NCBI GenBank assembly: GCA_963810755.1 | Contig: CAWEOP010000003.1 | Location: 1,240,001-1,304,000 of the forward strand | Origin: FEN-1219 sp963810755 | Lineage (GTDB): Bacteria; Pseudomonadota; Gammaproteobacteria; Steroidobacterales; Rariloculaceae | Direction of reading: 5' to 3' | DNA length: 64,000 nucleotides | Shown here: piece after piece, positions 37,161-46,589 of the stretch | Layout: each line of letters starts with the position of its first letter | How positions within the stretch are numbered: the first letter of the stretch is position 1 | The notes under the pieces: generated by a model | What the model saw: only the letters and a program-made list of their open reading frames with translations | Told to the model about the DNA's origin: nothing | The model's database searches: none | Position numbers and translations under genes: made by a program

Positions 37161-39524
37161 ATGAGCTCGCAAGACGACGTTCAACGATCGATTCTGCCGA
37201 TCCCCGACGCGCAGCACGTAGGCCTCACGACGTTCGACGCAAAGGATCCGGACACGAAATTTCCGCCGATCGTCTCGTTGCGGCCCCCGAAAGACGCCCC
37301 GAACGTGCTCATCGTGCTGCTCGACGACGTCGGCTTTGCCGCGTCGAGCGCGTTCGGCGGCGTGATTCATACGCCGACCGCCGAGCGGCTCGCGAAGAAT
37401 GGCCTGAAGTTCAACCGATTCCATACAACCGCGCTGTGCTCGCCCACGCGCCAAGCGCTGCTCACCGGGCGTAACCACCACTCCGTGAATATGGGTGGCG
37501 TTTGCGAGATCGCGACATCGGCGCCGGGTTACACGTCGGTGTTGCCGAAGAACAAAGCGACGCTGCCGGAGACTCTGAAGCTCAACGGCTACTCAACCGC
37601 GCAGTTCGGCAAGTGCCACGAGGTGCCGGTGTGGGAGACGAGCCCGATGGGCCCGTTCACTCAGTGGCCCACGGGCGGCGGCGGCTTCGAGTACTTCTAC
37701 GGGTTCATCGGCGGCGAAACCAATCAGTGGTATCCCGCGATCTACGAAGGCACCACGCCGATCGAGCCCGAGAAGACCCCGGAGGAGGGCTACCATTTCA
37801 GCGAGGACATGACGACCAAGGCGATCAAATGGGCGCGTCAACAGAAGGCGTTGATGGGCGACAAGCCGTTCTTCATGTATTTCGCGCCGGGCGCCTGTCA
37901 CGCGCCGCATCACGTGCCGAAGGAATGGGCGGACAAGTACAAGGGCAAGTTCGACAAGGGTTGGGACAAGCTGCGCGAGGAGATCTTCGCGCGCCAGAAG
38001 AAGCTCGGAGTGATCCCCGAGAGCGCGGAGCTCACGAAGCGGCCTGACGAAATCCCCGCCTGGGACGACACACCGAAGGAGATGCGCCCCATCTTTGCGC
38101 GCGAGATGGAGGTGTACGCGGGATTCCTCGAGCATATCGACGCTCAGCTCGGGCGCCTCGTGGACGCGCTCGAGGATCTCGAAGTGCTCGACGACACGCT
38201 GATCTACTACATCATCGGCGACAACGGCGCCTCCGCCGAGGGCACGCCGAATGGCTGCTTCAATGAGATGGCAACTCTGAACGGGCTCGCGAGTCTCGAG
38301 ACCGTCGAGTTCCTCAAGTCGAAGATCGATGAGTTCGGCGGGGTGAACGCCTACAACCACTACGCAGTGGGCTGGGCGCACGCGATGGACACGCCATACC
38401 AATGGACCAAGCAGGTGGCGTCGCATTTCGGCGGTACGCGCAACGGCACCATCGTGCATTGGCCGAATGGCATCAAAGGGAAGGGCGAGATACGCAACCA
38501 GTTCCATCACGTGATCGACGTGGCGCCGACGATTCTCGAAGCCGCCGGTTTACCGCATCCGACGTTCGTGCACGGTGTTCAACAGGCGCCGATCGAAGGC
38601 GTCAGCATGCTGTACGCATTCAACAAAGCGAAGGCTGCCGATCGTCACGAGACGCAGTACTTCGAGATGTTCTGCAATAGGGGCATCTATCACAAGGGAT
38701 GGACGGCCGTGACGCGGCACGGTGTTCCCTGGCTCGGTGCGTACAAGCGCAGCTTCGACGAGGACGTCTGGGAGCTCTACGACACGAACAAGGACTGGTC
38801 GCAGGCGAACGATCTCGCGAAGAAGAACCCGAAAAAGCTCGAGGAGCTCAAGCGGCTGTTCCTGATCGAGGCGACGAAATACAGCGTGTTGCCCCTCGAC
38901 GATCGCACTTTCGAGCGCTTCAATCCGGATATCGCGGGCCGCCCGCAGCTGATTAAGGGCAAGTCGCAGATTCTCTTCAGCGGTATGGGGCGGCTCACCG
39001 AGAACTCGATCGTTTCGATCAAGAACAAGTCGTACTCCGTTACGGCGGATCTCGAGGTGCCGAAGTCGGGTGCCGAGGGTGTGATCATTGCGCAGGGCGG
39101 CAACACGAATGGCTGGAGCCTTTACGCGAAGGACGGCAAGCTCAAGTACTGCTACAACTTCTTCGGGGTCACCGTTACTTTCGTCGAGTCGAAAAAGGCG
39201 ATCCCGGCCGGCAATCACCAGGTCCGGATGGAGTTCAAGTACGACGGCGGTGGGCTCGCGAAGGGCGGCGACGTGGTGCTTTACCTCGACGGTACGCAAG
39301 TGGGTAAGGGTCGGCTCAAGCAGACAGTGCCGATGGTGTTCTCGGCTGACGAGACGTGCGACGTCGGCAAGGAGGCGGGCTCGCCCGTGTCGCCCGATTA
39401 CGGCCCGTCCGGCAACGAGTTCAGCGGCGAGGTGAACTGGGTGCAGATCGACCTCGAGAAGGACGATCACGATCACATGATCTCGCCCGAGGAGCGCTAT
39501 CGCGTCGCGATGGCGCGCCAGTGA
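37161..39524 (+). CDS. Type I sulfatase (sulfatase 4)
   Basis: 787 residues, paralogous along its entire length to sulfatases 1 and 2. It starts MSSQDDVQRSILPIPDAQHV, with no signal peptide. Motifs: VLIVLLDDVGFAASSAFGG, the CSPTR modification site at Cys93, FGKCHEVPVWETSPMGPF, MYFAPGACHAPHHVP, and YYIIGDNGASAEGTPNGC. The C-terminal extension (YSVTADLEVPKSGAEGVIIA, GGLAKGGDVVLYLDG) is shared. It is more diverged from 1 and 2 than they are from each other by eye. It stands apart from the duplicated hairpins. Confidence 0.95.
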   Translation: MSSQDDVQRSILPIPDAQHVGLTTFDAKDPDTKFPPIVSLRPPKDAPNVLIVLLDDVGFAASSAFGGVIHTPTAERLAKNGLKFNRFHTTALCSPTRQALLTGRNHHSVNMGGVCEIATSAPGYTSVLPKNKATLPETLKLNGYSTAQFGKCHEVPVWETSPMGPFTQWPTGGGGFEYFYGFIGGETNQWYPAIYEGTTPIEPEKTPEEGYHFSEDMTTKAIKWARQQKALMGDKPFFMYFAPGACHAPHHVPKEWADKYKGKFDKGWDKLREEIFARQKKLGVIPESAELTKRPDEIPAWDDTPKEMRPIFAREMEVYAGFLEHIDAQLGRLVDALEDLEVLDDTLIYYIIGDNGASAEGTPNGCFNEMATLNGLASLETVEFLKSKIDEFGGVNAYNHYAVGWAHAMDTPYQWTKQVASHFGGTRNGTIVHWPNGIKGKGEIRNQFHHVIDVAPTILEAAGLPHPTFVHGVQQAPIEGVSMLYAFNKAKAADRHETQYFEMFCNRGIYHKGWTAVTRHGVPWLGAYKRSFDEDVWELYDTNKDWSQANDLAKKNPKKLEELKRLFLIEATKYSVLPLDDRTFERFNPDIAGRPQLIKGKSQILFSGMGRLTENSIVSIKNKSYSVTADLEVPKSGAEGVIIAQGGNTNGWSLYAKDGKLKYCYNFFGVTVTFVESKKAIPAGNHQVRMEFKYDGGGLAKGGDVVLYLDGTQVGKGRLKQTVPMVFSADETCDVGKEAGSPVSPDYGPSGNEFSGEVNWVQIDLEKDDHDHMISPEERYRVAMARQ

Positions 39525-39611
39525 GGTAGCCGAGACTGGACCTAGTCGCGCGGTGGCTTACGGCCCGTGTGGGTCCTAGCGCCTTGACGGCATCGACGCA
39601 TGTATTCGGGC

Positions 39612-39640
39612 GTCACACGAAGCCTCGGACACGGTATATT
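39612..39640 (+). promoter_or_regulatory. Sigma-70-like promoter of the dienelactone hydrolase gene
   Basis: A -35-like GTCACA (39612-39617) is separated by 17 bases from TATATT (39635-39640). The matches are four and five of six to consensus. A start near 39647 would leave a leader of about 50 bases containing the strong GGAGGGAG ribosome-binding site before the ATG at 39697. Confidence 0.5.
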
Positions 39641-39696
39641 CGGCGCCAGGCGACCGAACGAACGGCGCTCCAACAACAACCGGAGGGAGTCACACC

Positions 39697-40543
39697 ATGT
39701 GCGACCAAGACCATTTCAAAGAAGATCTGACGAAATACTCGCGTAGAGACGTCGGCACCATCGCCGCCGCCGTCGGCGTTGCGATGATGCTGCCGCGCGC
39801 GGCCAACGCCGTCGACGTCAAGGAGAGCGACGTCACCATCAAGACGCCGGACGGGAACTGCGACGCGTACTTCGTGACCCCGACGAGCGGCGCGCACGCG
39901 GCCGTGCTCGTGTGGCCGGACATCTTCGGGCTGCGTCCCGCGTTCCGGCAGATGGGCAAGCGCCTCGCCGAGCAGGGCTACAGCGTGCTCGTCGTGAATC
40001 CGTTCTACCGGCAGAAGAAGGCGCCGACCGCGCCGAACGGCGCGAGCACGCCGATTCCGGACGTGCTGCCGCTCATGCAGGCGCTGACTGCGACCACGCA
40101 CGCGACGGACGCGAAGGCGTTCATCGCGTGGCTCGACCAGCAGCCGCAGGTGGACAAGAACAAGAAGGTCGGAACGACCGGCTACTGCATGGGCGGCCCG
40201 ATCGTCGTTGCGCACGGCGGCCGCGGTGCCGAACCGCGTGGGCGCGGTCGGCTCGTTCCACGGCGGCGGCCTGGTCACGAAGAATCCGGACAGCCCGCAT
40301 CTGCTGATCCCGCAGATGAAGGCGCAGTACCTGATCGCCATCGCCGAGAACGACGACATGCGCGAGCCGGACTCGAAGACCGTGCTCAAGGACGCGTTCG
40401 CGGCGGCGAAGGTCAGCGCCGAGGTCGAGGTGTACCCGGCCGCGCACGGCTGGTGCCCGCCCGACACGCAGGTCTACAACAAGGACCAGTCCGAGAAGGC
40501 GTGGGGCCGCATGCTCGCGATGTTCGGCAAGGCGCTCGCCTAG
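39697..40543 (+). CDS. Tat-exported dienelactone hydrolase-family protein, one frameshift
   Basis: The N-terminus YSRRDVGTIAAAVGVAMMLP is a twin-arginine signal. The alpha/beta-hydrolase core shows LVWPDIFGLRPAFRQMGKRL, the nucleophile elbow GTTGYCMGGP with Cys as in dienelactone hydrolases, the acid in IAENDDMREPD and the His in YPAAHGWCPPD. The frame advances by one near 40210, from GPIVV to RTAAAVPNRVGAVGSF, and ends at 40543, giving 281 residues. The family hydrolyses lactone or ester bonds; periplasmic location differs from the classical cytoplasmic enzyme. A decayed piece of a related gene lies at 41364. Confidence 0.88.
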
Positions 40544-40560
40544 GCTCGATTCTCGTTTGC

Positions 40561-40593
40561 GGCGGGGACCGCCATCTGCGGTCCCCGCCTTTT
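40561..40593 (+). terminator. Intrinsic terminator after the dienelactone hydrolase gene
   Basis: A perfect 12-base stem, GGCGGGGACCGC with GCGGTCCCCGCC, loop CATCT, directly followed by TTTT. It lies 17 bases after the stop and also between convergent genes. It is the most classical terminator in the window. Confidence 0.9.
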
Positions 40594-40644
40594 CAACTGC
40601 GCGGGCGGAAGCGCTTTCGCTCCCATCACCTCGCGAATCAGCGG

Positions 40645-41250
40645 TTAGGGCGCGCAGCGCTTGGCAGGCGCCACGGGCTGACCGGGTCCGCCTTCGAGGC
40701 ACGGAATCGCCGACAGATAATCGTAGAGTGCGCGCAGAGTGTCGTACGTCGCGTACCGATACTCCGGCCACGGCATGACTTGCAGCAGGTCCGTAGCTCC
40801 GGGCGGAAGTGGTGGCAACGGTGGCGACGGATGCAGGCCCTTTAGGTCGATACCCGTTCGCAGCACGCGCTTGAACTCGTCGAACGTCAGACCGGCCGGC
40901 TTCCCGTTCTTGTCGGGCGTGAGGTTGCGCGAAACGAACGGACCGAAAACACCGCCGCCGCCGAGCCAACCCGCGGCATTGTGCTGGGTTGGCTGACCCA
41001 TGAACGGATTGCCGCCGTCGAGAAAGGGCGGCGCGGTGTGGCAGCCTACGCACGCCATCGTCTCCACGAGATAGGCACCAACGCCGATACGTATCCTCTC
41101 GTCGAGGCCCTTCCTACGTAAGTCCAGTTTTACGGGGTTGATCGAGTAGCCGATCAGCGCTTTGTCGAAATCGTCGTTGTCCGATGCGAAAGCCGGCGTC
41201 AACGCGAGTAACAGACAAGGCAGCGCGAACGCGCGAACGATACGGTTCAT
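40645..41250 (-). CDS. Exported monohaem cytochrome c protein
   Basis: 201 residues with a signal peptide ending LTPAFASD. The haem site is CVGCH in AYLVETMACVGCHTAPPF, and the axial Met is probably in LLQVMPWPEYRYATYDTLRALYDYL, which has the common cytochrome c C-terminal helix. The long proline-rich loop HPSPPLPPLPPGATD is characteristic of the cytochromes that accompany alcohol and aldehyde dehydrogenases. It could accept electrons from the PQQ enzymes, though it is far from both. Confidence 0.88.
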   Translation of the reverse strand: MNRIVRAFALPCLLLALTPAFASDNDDFDKALIGYSINPVKLDLRRKGLDERIRIGVGAYLVETMACVGCHTAPPFLDGGNPFMGQPTQHNAAGWLGGGGVFGPFVSRNLTPDKNGKPAGLTFDEFKRVLRTGIDLKGLHPSPPLPPLPPGATDLLQVMPWPEYRYATYDTLRALYDYLSAIPCLEGGPGQPVAPAKRCAP

Positions 41251-41363
41251 GGTTTCTTCCCTCTTGGTTGTGAGAGTTCTCAGGGAGTGATGGAAGCCGA
41301 TGCGCGAGCCGATCGTACGCCGGGTTGCCGTAGCGCGCGAGTAATCGCGGACCGGTAACGACG

Positions 41364-41409
41364 GTGATTCAAGCTTTGACGGCAACGACGCACGTGACCG
41401 ACGCAAAGG
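41364..41409 (+). pseudogene. Relic fragment of a dienelactone hydrolase gene
   Basis: Translation IQALTATTHVTDAKA matches MQALTATTHATDAKA of the intact hydrolase gene (40075-40119), with about three quarters of the bases identical. No hydrolase reading frame remains on either side, although a GC-rich stretch ending near 41490 may hold a degraded trace of the TGYCMGG region. It lies directly upstream of the parB homologue. Confidence 0.6.
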
Positions 41410-41516
41410 CGAGCTCGGGGGCAGCCGGCGCGTCTGACGATCGCCACCGAGCTCGCTTGCCGCTGCACGGGCTGAATGGCAGAGTCCGGGCACCGAGAGC
41501 CCTGCGAAATGGATCC

Positions 41517-42377
41517 GTGACACAGCGCGACATATTGGAACTTGGCATCGACGACCTTCAGCCGGGCTACTACCAGCCCCGCGGTTACGTGCGGGAAGAG
41601 GGCCTGGCCGAGCTCGCCGAGTCGATCCGCGAGCAGGGCGTGCTTCAGCCGCTGATCGTCAGAGCGGTTCCGGAGGCGCAGCGAATCCCCGGCTCGAAGA
41701 CGTACGAGATCGTGGCGGGCGAACGCCGCTGGCAGGCCGCGCGCCTCGCCGGGTTGGCGACGGTGCCGGTGATCGTTCGCGAGCTGAGCGACCAATCCGC
41801 GCTCGCGGTAGCCCTCATCGAGAACTTGCAGCGCGAGGATTTGAACCCGATCGACCAAGCGCGCTCGATGTCCCGGCTCGTCGAGGAGTTCGACTTGACG
41901 CACGACGAGATCGCGAGGGTGCTCGGAAGATCGCGCGCATCGGTGACCAATTTCTTGCGCTTGCTCGACCTCGCGGACGACGTCAAGCGTGCTGTCGTCG
42001 ACGGAACGATCGATATGGGCCACGCGCGAGCGCTGCTGCCGCTCGATCCGGAGCGGCAAGTCGCCATCACCGACAAGATCGGGCGTCTTGGCTGGTCGGT
42101 CCGACAAGTCGAGAGGGCCGTGAAGACGCTGCTCGCGACGCCTGCGAGCGCCACCGCCGCGCAATCCGCGGTCGATATGCAGACGCGGTGGCTCGCGAAC
42201 CAGATAACACGAGAGCTCGGCGAGAAAATCGCGATCCGCACGGCCGGAAACGGCGACTACGTCATGCAGATCACGTTCGATGATCTTACGAATTTGGAGA
42301 CGACGCTGCAGCGCCTCCAGGATCTCGTCGGGCAGATTCGCGAGACGGCGGGGCCGAGGGCCCGCTCGAATCCTTAG
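41517..42377 (+). CDS. ParB/Spo0J-family protein, orphan
   Basis: 286 residues from a GTG at 41517; the in-frame extension to 41364 is composed of relic sequence and is not used. Landmarks: the N-terminal QPGYYQPRGYV and GVLQPLIVRAV, the GERRWQAARLAGL (ParB box / CTP-binding) motif, ENLQREDLNPIDQARSMSRL, and a helix-turn-helix (LTHDEIARVLGRSRASVTNF). The C-terminal dimerisation region is complete. ParB binds parS and clamps DNA using CTP. No ParA gene is adjacent, so this is either a separated chromosomal ParB or an accessory regulator. Confidence 0.9.
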   Translation: MTQRDILELGIDDLQPGYYQPRGYVREEGLAELAESIREQGVLQPLIVRAVPEAQRIPGSKTYEIVAGERRWQAARLAGLATVPVIVRELSDQSALAVALIENLQREDLNPIDQARSMSRLVEEFDLTHDEIARVLGRSRASVTNFLRLLDLADDVKRAVVDGTIDMGHARALLPLDPERQVAITDKIGRLGWSVRQVERAVKTLLATPASATAAQSAVDMQTRWLANQITRELGEKIAIRTAGNGDYVMQITFDDLTNLETTLQRLQDLVGQIRETAGPRARSNP

Positions 42378-42434
42378 TGCAAGGCGCCGAAGTAGCGGCC
42401 GCGCGACAGTGCGACGACATCGACGAAGGCGCGC

Positions 42435-44462
42435 TTACCAGCACTCGAAATCGTTCGAGCCTAGAGGCCGCGCGAATTCGCCCCATTCGCCGGTCGTGCG
42501 CCAGTAGGCGAGTAGGCCGACCTCGGCCACGAGCTCCTTGAACCCGGGCAACTTCCGCATCCCGGCGTATACCGGATGCCAAAGGCCGAGGATATAGACG
42601 CCGAGGAGCTCTTTGGCGATGCAGCGAATCGCGTGCAGCGCGAGCTCGTTCGCCCCGAAATAGCAGGCATAGGGCGCGCTGTGCAGCAGCCGGAAGAAAT
42701 CCCGTTTCCCCTGTGACGCGGCCTCGATGTTCTGCTCGAGAAAGGCCCGCGCCCTCTCGGGATCATCGAAGACTTCGAGGATGGACCGATGCACGGAGCG
42801 CGGCGTCGGATCGGCCGCCGCGCAGAGCGCCAAGACGTCCTTCGCACGCTCATGATCTTTGCTCGCCATCCGTCGAGTCGTGGCAAGCAGGTCCGCGAGA
42901 AAGTGGTTGCTCGTGAGATCTCGGCTGCGCTGATATTCGATTTCGGCTTCTTCTGGCAGGCCGGCACTATCGAGCAGGATCGGCACCGTTTGTAGCGGTG
43001 CAAGCGGCTCGATTCGCAGCGCTTCGCGGGCGAACGGAATCGCTTCGCTGACGCGTCCGACGACGCCGAGCTGGTGAGCGCGGCTCACGATCGGCTCCCG
43101 CATCGACTTCGGCGCCAGCGCGCGTGCTCGGACGTTCGCTTGTTCCGCCGCAACCCAGTCGTGACGCAACTCGAGTTGGTTGGCGCGCGCCTCGTGGCCC
43201 GTCCAGAGGTCGGGCGCGAGCGCGATCGAGCGCTCGAGCGCGGCGTCGATCTCCTTGCGCACGGCGTCCGGGTTGTCCGGCCCGAACGTGAGAACCGAGG
43301 TGAAGGCGTTCCCGAGCACGTTCCAAGCGAGCGCGAATTTCGGATCGAGCACGGTGGCCTGCCGAAGGAGCGCGATTGCACGCTCGGGGTCGCCCAACGC
43401 GCGCCGGCGAACGAGGGATTTCGCGCGCAGCATCAGATCGTAGGCCTCGACGTTGTGCGTGCCGCCGGGCGTGCGCGTCTCGCCGATACCGAGCGTCACG
43501 CGCAAGGCATCGGCGACGGCGTGGGCGATCTCGTCCTGGATCGCGAAGATGTCTTCCATCTCGCGGTCGAACCGTTCCGACCACAGGTGAAACCCGTCGG
43601 AGCACTTGACGAGCTGAGCGGTGATCCTGAGCCGTTGGCCGGCCCTGCGCACGCTGCCCTCGAGCACGTAGCTCACGCCGAGCTTTGCGCCGATGTCCGC
43701 AAAGCTCTCCGCCTTGTCTCGCAGCGCGAAGCTGGAAGTTCGGCCCGCGACGCGCAGCGCCTTGATGTGAGCGAGCTGGTTGATGAGCTCTTCCGAAAGC
43801 CCGTCGGAAAAGTACTCCTGATCCCGATCGGCCGACATGTTCACGAAAGGCAAGACGGCGATCGAAGGATCCGGCGATGCGCTGGCGCGCGCGGCAGTGG
43901 GGCTCGGACGTACCTCGTGCGGCGTCGGGTCCGCGGCCGCGGATTGCGCCGGCCGCCGCACGCGTTGCGCGCGCACGGGTGCGGAGAAGCCCTTGAGCGT
44001 CAGCGCGCCCGCGTCTTCGAACACGAAACCGCCGCGGCCGTAGCCGAGCACGCGCACGAGCTCCGAGCAGAGGATCTCGCCCGGCGCGGCGGCGCTCTGT
44101 AGACGAACCGCTTCCACGACCGGAGTGCCGAGAATGTCGCCGGCCAAGTGCTTCACGTCGCCTGCGGCAAGCCCGACGCGAACCTGGATCGGGGCCAGGG
44201 AGTCGGGCGTTGCAGAAAACGACGCGAATTGGCGTTGGATGTCGACGGCGGCGGCGAGCGCCGCGGTGGCGGAGTGGAACGTCGCGAGCACGCCGTCACC
44301 CGAGTTCTTGACGACTCGGCCGCCTTCGGAGTCGATCGCAGTGCGCAGCAGAGCGTCGTGCACTTCCTGCAGCGCATCCGCGGGCTCTTCGCCGATGCGC
44401 GCGCGGGTCGCAGTCGAATCGACCCAATCGGAGCTCAGGATAATGACGAGATCGGTGGACAT
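42435..44462 (-). CDS. Class III nucleotide cyclase with TolB-like and TPR regions
   Basis: 675 residues. N-terminal cyclase homology domain: LSSDWVDSTATRARIG for the first metal Asp and EGGRVVKNSGDGVLATFHSA for the second, with AGDILGTPVVEAVRLQSAA and the transition-state region. A linker (PHEVRPSPTAARA) leads to a TolB/FlgO-like segment (PSIAVLPFVNMSADRDQEYF) and about eight TPR-like helices. This order is typical of the adenylate/guanylate cyclases with TPR found widely in proteobacteria. It probably makes cAMP in response to a ligand or partner bound by the TPR region. The gene is divergent from the radical SAM gene. Confidence 0.9.
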   Translation of the reverse strand: MSTDLVIILSSDWVDSTATRARIGEEPADALQEVHDALLRTAIDSEGGRVVKNSGDGVLATFHSATAALAAAVDIQRQFASFSATPDSLAPIQVRVGLAAGDVKHLAGDILGTPVVEAVRLQSAAAPGEILCSELVRVLGYGRGGFVFEDAGALTLKGFSAPVRAQRVRRPAQSAAADPTPHEVRPSPTAARASASPDPSIAVLPFVNMSADRDQEYFSDGLSEELINQLAHIKALRVAGRTSSFALRDKAESFADIGAKLGVSYVLEGSVRRAGQRLRITAQLVKCSDGFHLWSERFDREMEDIFAIQDEIAHAVADALRVTLGIGETRTPGGTHNVEAYDLMLRAKSLVRRRALGDPERAIALLRQATVLDPKFALAWNVLGNAFTSVLTFGPDNPDAVRKEIDAALERSIALAPDLWTGHEARANQLELRHDWVAAEQANVRARALAPKSMREPIVSRAHQLGVVGRVSEAIPFAREALRIEPLAPLQTVPILLDSAGLPEEAEIEYQRSRDLTSNHFLADLLATTRRMASKDHERAKDVLALCAAADPTPRSVHRSILEVFDDPERARAFLEQNIEAASQGKRDFFRLLHSAPYACYFGANELALHAIRCIAKELLGVYILGLWHPVYAGMRKLPGFKELVAEVGLLAYWRTTGEWGEFARPLGSNDFECW

Positions 44463-44592
44463 GGCGCGGACCGTTACGCAGCGAGCCGTTAGCCGTCGTG
44501 CGAGGCGGCTTTAGTATAGGACTCCGCTGATGGCGGCGTCGTGCCAGCGCCTATGTCACGGGAGAACCCGCGTGCGTTACGCTGCTCCTGCC

Positions 44593-46564
44593 ATGCGCGT
44601 CCTGCTCGTCACGCCGCCGATGACCCAGCTCAACACGCCGTACCCCGCGACGGCGTATCTGACGGGATTCCTGCGTCTGCACGCGGCGGAGCTCGGGCTC
44701 ACGGTGACTCAGGCGGACGCGTCGCTCGCATTGTTTCTCCGGCTGTTCTCGGCGCCGCTCGTCGAGCGGATGGCCGATGAGCTGCGCCGGCGGGCGAGGA
44801 CCATGGCCCGAGGCGCGGTGGCGCCGCCGCCGATCGCGAATTTCCTGGCCCACGCCGACCGCTACGTCGACACGGTGGAACCCGCGATTCGCTTCCTGCA
44901 GCGCCGCGACCCGAGCCTGGCGCTGCGCATCGTCGGGCGCGCGTTCCTTCCGGAAGGCCCTCGCTTCGCTCATCTGAGCCCGCCGCCGACCGCGGAGCTC
45001 ACGGCGATCGACGAGCAGCTGTTCTCGGCGTTCGGCACGCTCGGTACGACCGAGCAAGCTCGCTATCTCGCGAGCCTCTATGTCGACGACCTCGCCGACG
45101 TCTGGCGCGACGGAATAGACCCGCGCTTCGAGCTCGCGCGCTACGGGGAGCGGCTCGCAGCGAGCGCGGCCTCGTTCGACCCGCTGCAAGCGGCGCTCGA
45201 GGGTGAGTCGACGATCGTCGACGAGACGCTCGACGAGATCACGCGCGAGCTCGTCGCCGCTCACCGGCCCGACGTCGTCGCCGTCACCGCGCCGTTCCCG
45301 GGCAACGTGTATGGCGCGTTTCGCATCGCTCGCACGGTCCGCGCCGCGGCGCCCAAAGCCACTCTCGTGCTCGGCGGCGGCTGGGTGAACACCGAGCTGC
45401 GGTCGCTGCGCGAGCCGCGCGTGTTCGATTACTTCGACTACGTGACGCTCGACGACGGCGAGCGGCCGCTGCTCAACCTCTTGGCTCGCCTGCGCGGTAA
45501 GCACGCGCCGCTCGTGCGGACCTACGTGCGCAAGGGAGGCGACGTGGCGCTCGAAACGGACGCGACACAGCACGACTTCCCGCAGCGCGACACGGGCATC
45601 CCGACCTACGAGGGCCTGTCGCTCGGGCACTACGTGTCCATCATGGAGATGCTGAATCCGATGCATCGCCTCTGGTCGGACGGCCGCTGGAACAAGATCA
45701 CGCTCGCACACGGCTGCTACTGGAAGAAGTGCACGTTCTGCGACGTGTCGCTCGACTACATCGGCCGCTACGATCGACCGAGCGCCGACATCGTGATGCA
45801 GCGCATTCGCGCGCTCATCGCCGAGACCGGCGAAACCGGCTTCCACCTCGTCGACGAAGCCGCGCCGCCCGCGGGGATGCGCGCGCTCGCGAAGCGGCTG
45901 CTCGCCGAGAAGCTCAGCATCACGTGGTGGGGCAACATCCGGTTCGAGAAGACATTCGTCCCCGAGCTCTGCCAGCTGCTCGCCGCGGCCGGCTGCGTGG
46001 CCGTGAGCGGCGGGCTCGAGGTCGCATCCGACCGGCTGCTCGATCTCATGAAGAAGGGCGTGACCGTCGAGCAGGTGGCGCGCGTGACGCGCGCGTTCAC
46101 CGACGCGGGCATCATGGTGCATGCCTATTTGATGTACGGCTTCCCGACGGAGACGGTGCAGGACACGGTCGACGCGCTCGAGCGCGTGCGCCAGCTGTTC
46201 GCCGCGGGCTGCATCCAGTCGGCTTATTGGCATCGCTTCGCCGCGACGGCGCACGCGCCGATCGGCCTGCACCCCGAGCACTACGGCATCACGCTGCGGC
46301 CGCCGCGCGGACGTCACGTTCGCGCACAACGACCTCGAGTTCGACGACCCCGTCGGCGCGGATCACGATTTTCTCGGCACGGGCCTGCGCAAGGCGCTCT
46401 ACAACTACATGCACGGCGTGGGGCTCGATGCCGACGTGCGCGCGTGGTTCGAGCCGCGCGCGGGCGGGCGTCGCGGCGCACGGCAACGTCGGCGCCGTGG
46501 AGCGAAGCTCGCCGTCCCTGCTACGACGGTGCCGCCCGACTTGATCGAGCGTTATCTCGGCTGA
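44593..46564 (+). CDS. B12-binding-type radical SAM protein, frameshifted near its end
   Basis: About 656 residues from MRVLLVTPPMTQLNTPYPAT. The N-terminal half is a cobalamin-binding-type Rossmann domain (VVAVTAPFPGNVYGAF, ATLVLGGGWVNTELRS). The radical SAM cluster site is CYWKKCTFCD in LAHGCYWKKCTFCDVSLDY, with SAM contacts in GFHLVDEAAPP and VAVSGGLEVASDRLLDL. The classical cobalamin DxHxxG is not visible, so B12 binding is uncertain. Near 46293 the frame advances by one (LRPP to ADVTFAHNDLEF) and the C-terminus reads TTVPPDLIERYLG. Between 46465 and 46530 the frame is ambiguous. The reaction is not assignable. Confidence 0.85.
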
Positions 46565-46589
46565 GTCGCGCGTGCCCTTCGCCTGAGTC

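Noticed and set aside
41364..41516. Extended N-terminus of ParB
   Set aside because: It consists of relic hydrolase sequence and has no ParB similarity.
44593..46564. Radical SAM gene as an anaerobic sulfatase maturase for the island
   Set aside because: The cluster site is CYWKKCTFCD with an N-terminal B12-type domain, and it lacks the SPASM domain and CxxxCxxC plus auxiliary-cluster cysteines of anSME.
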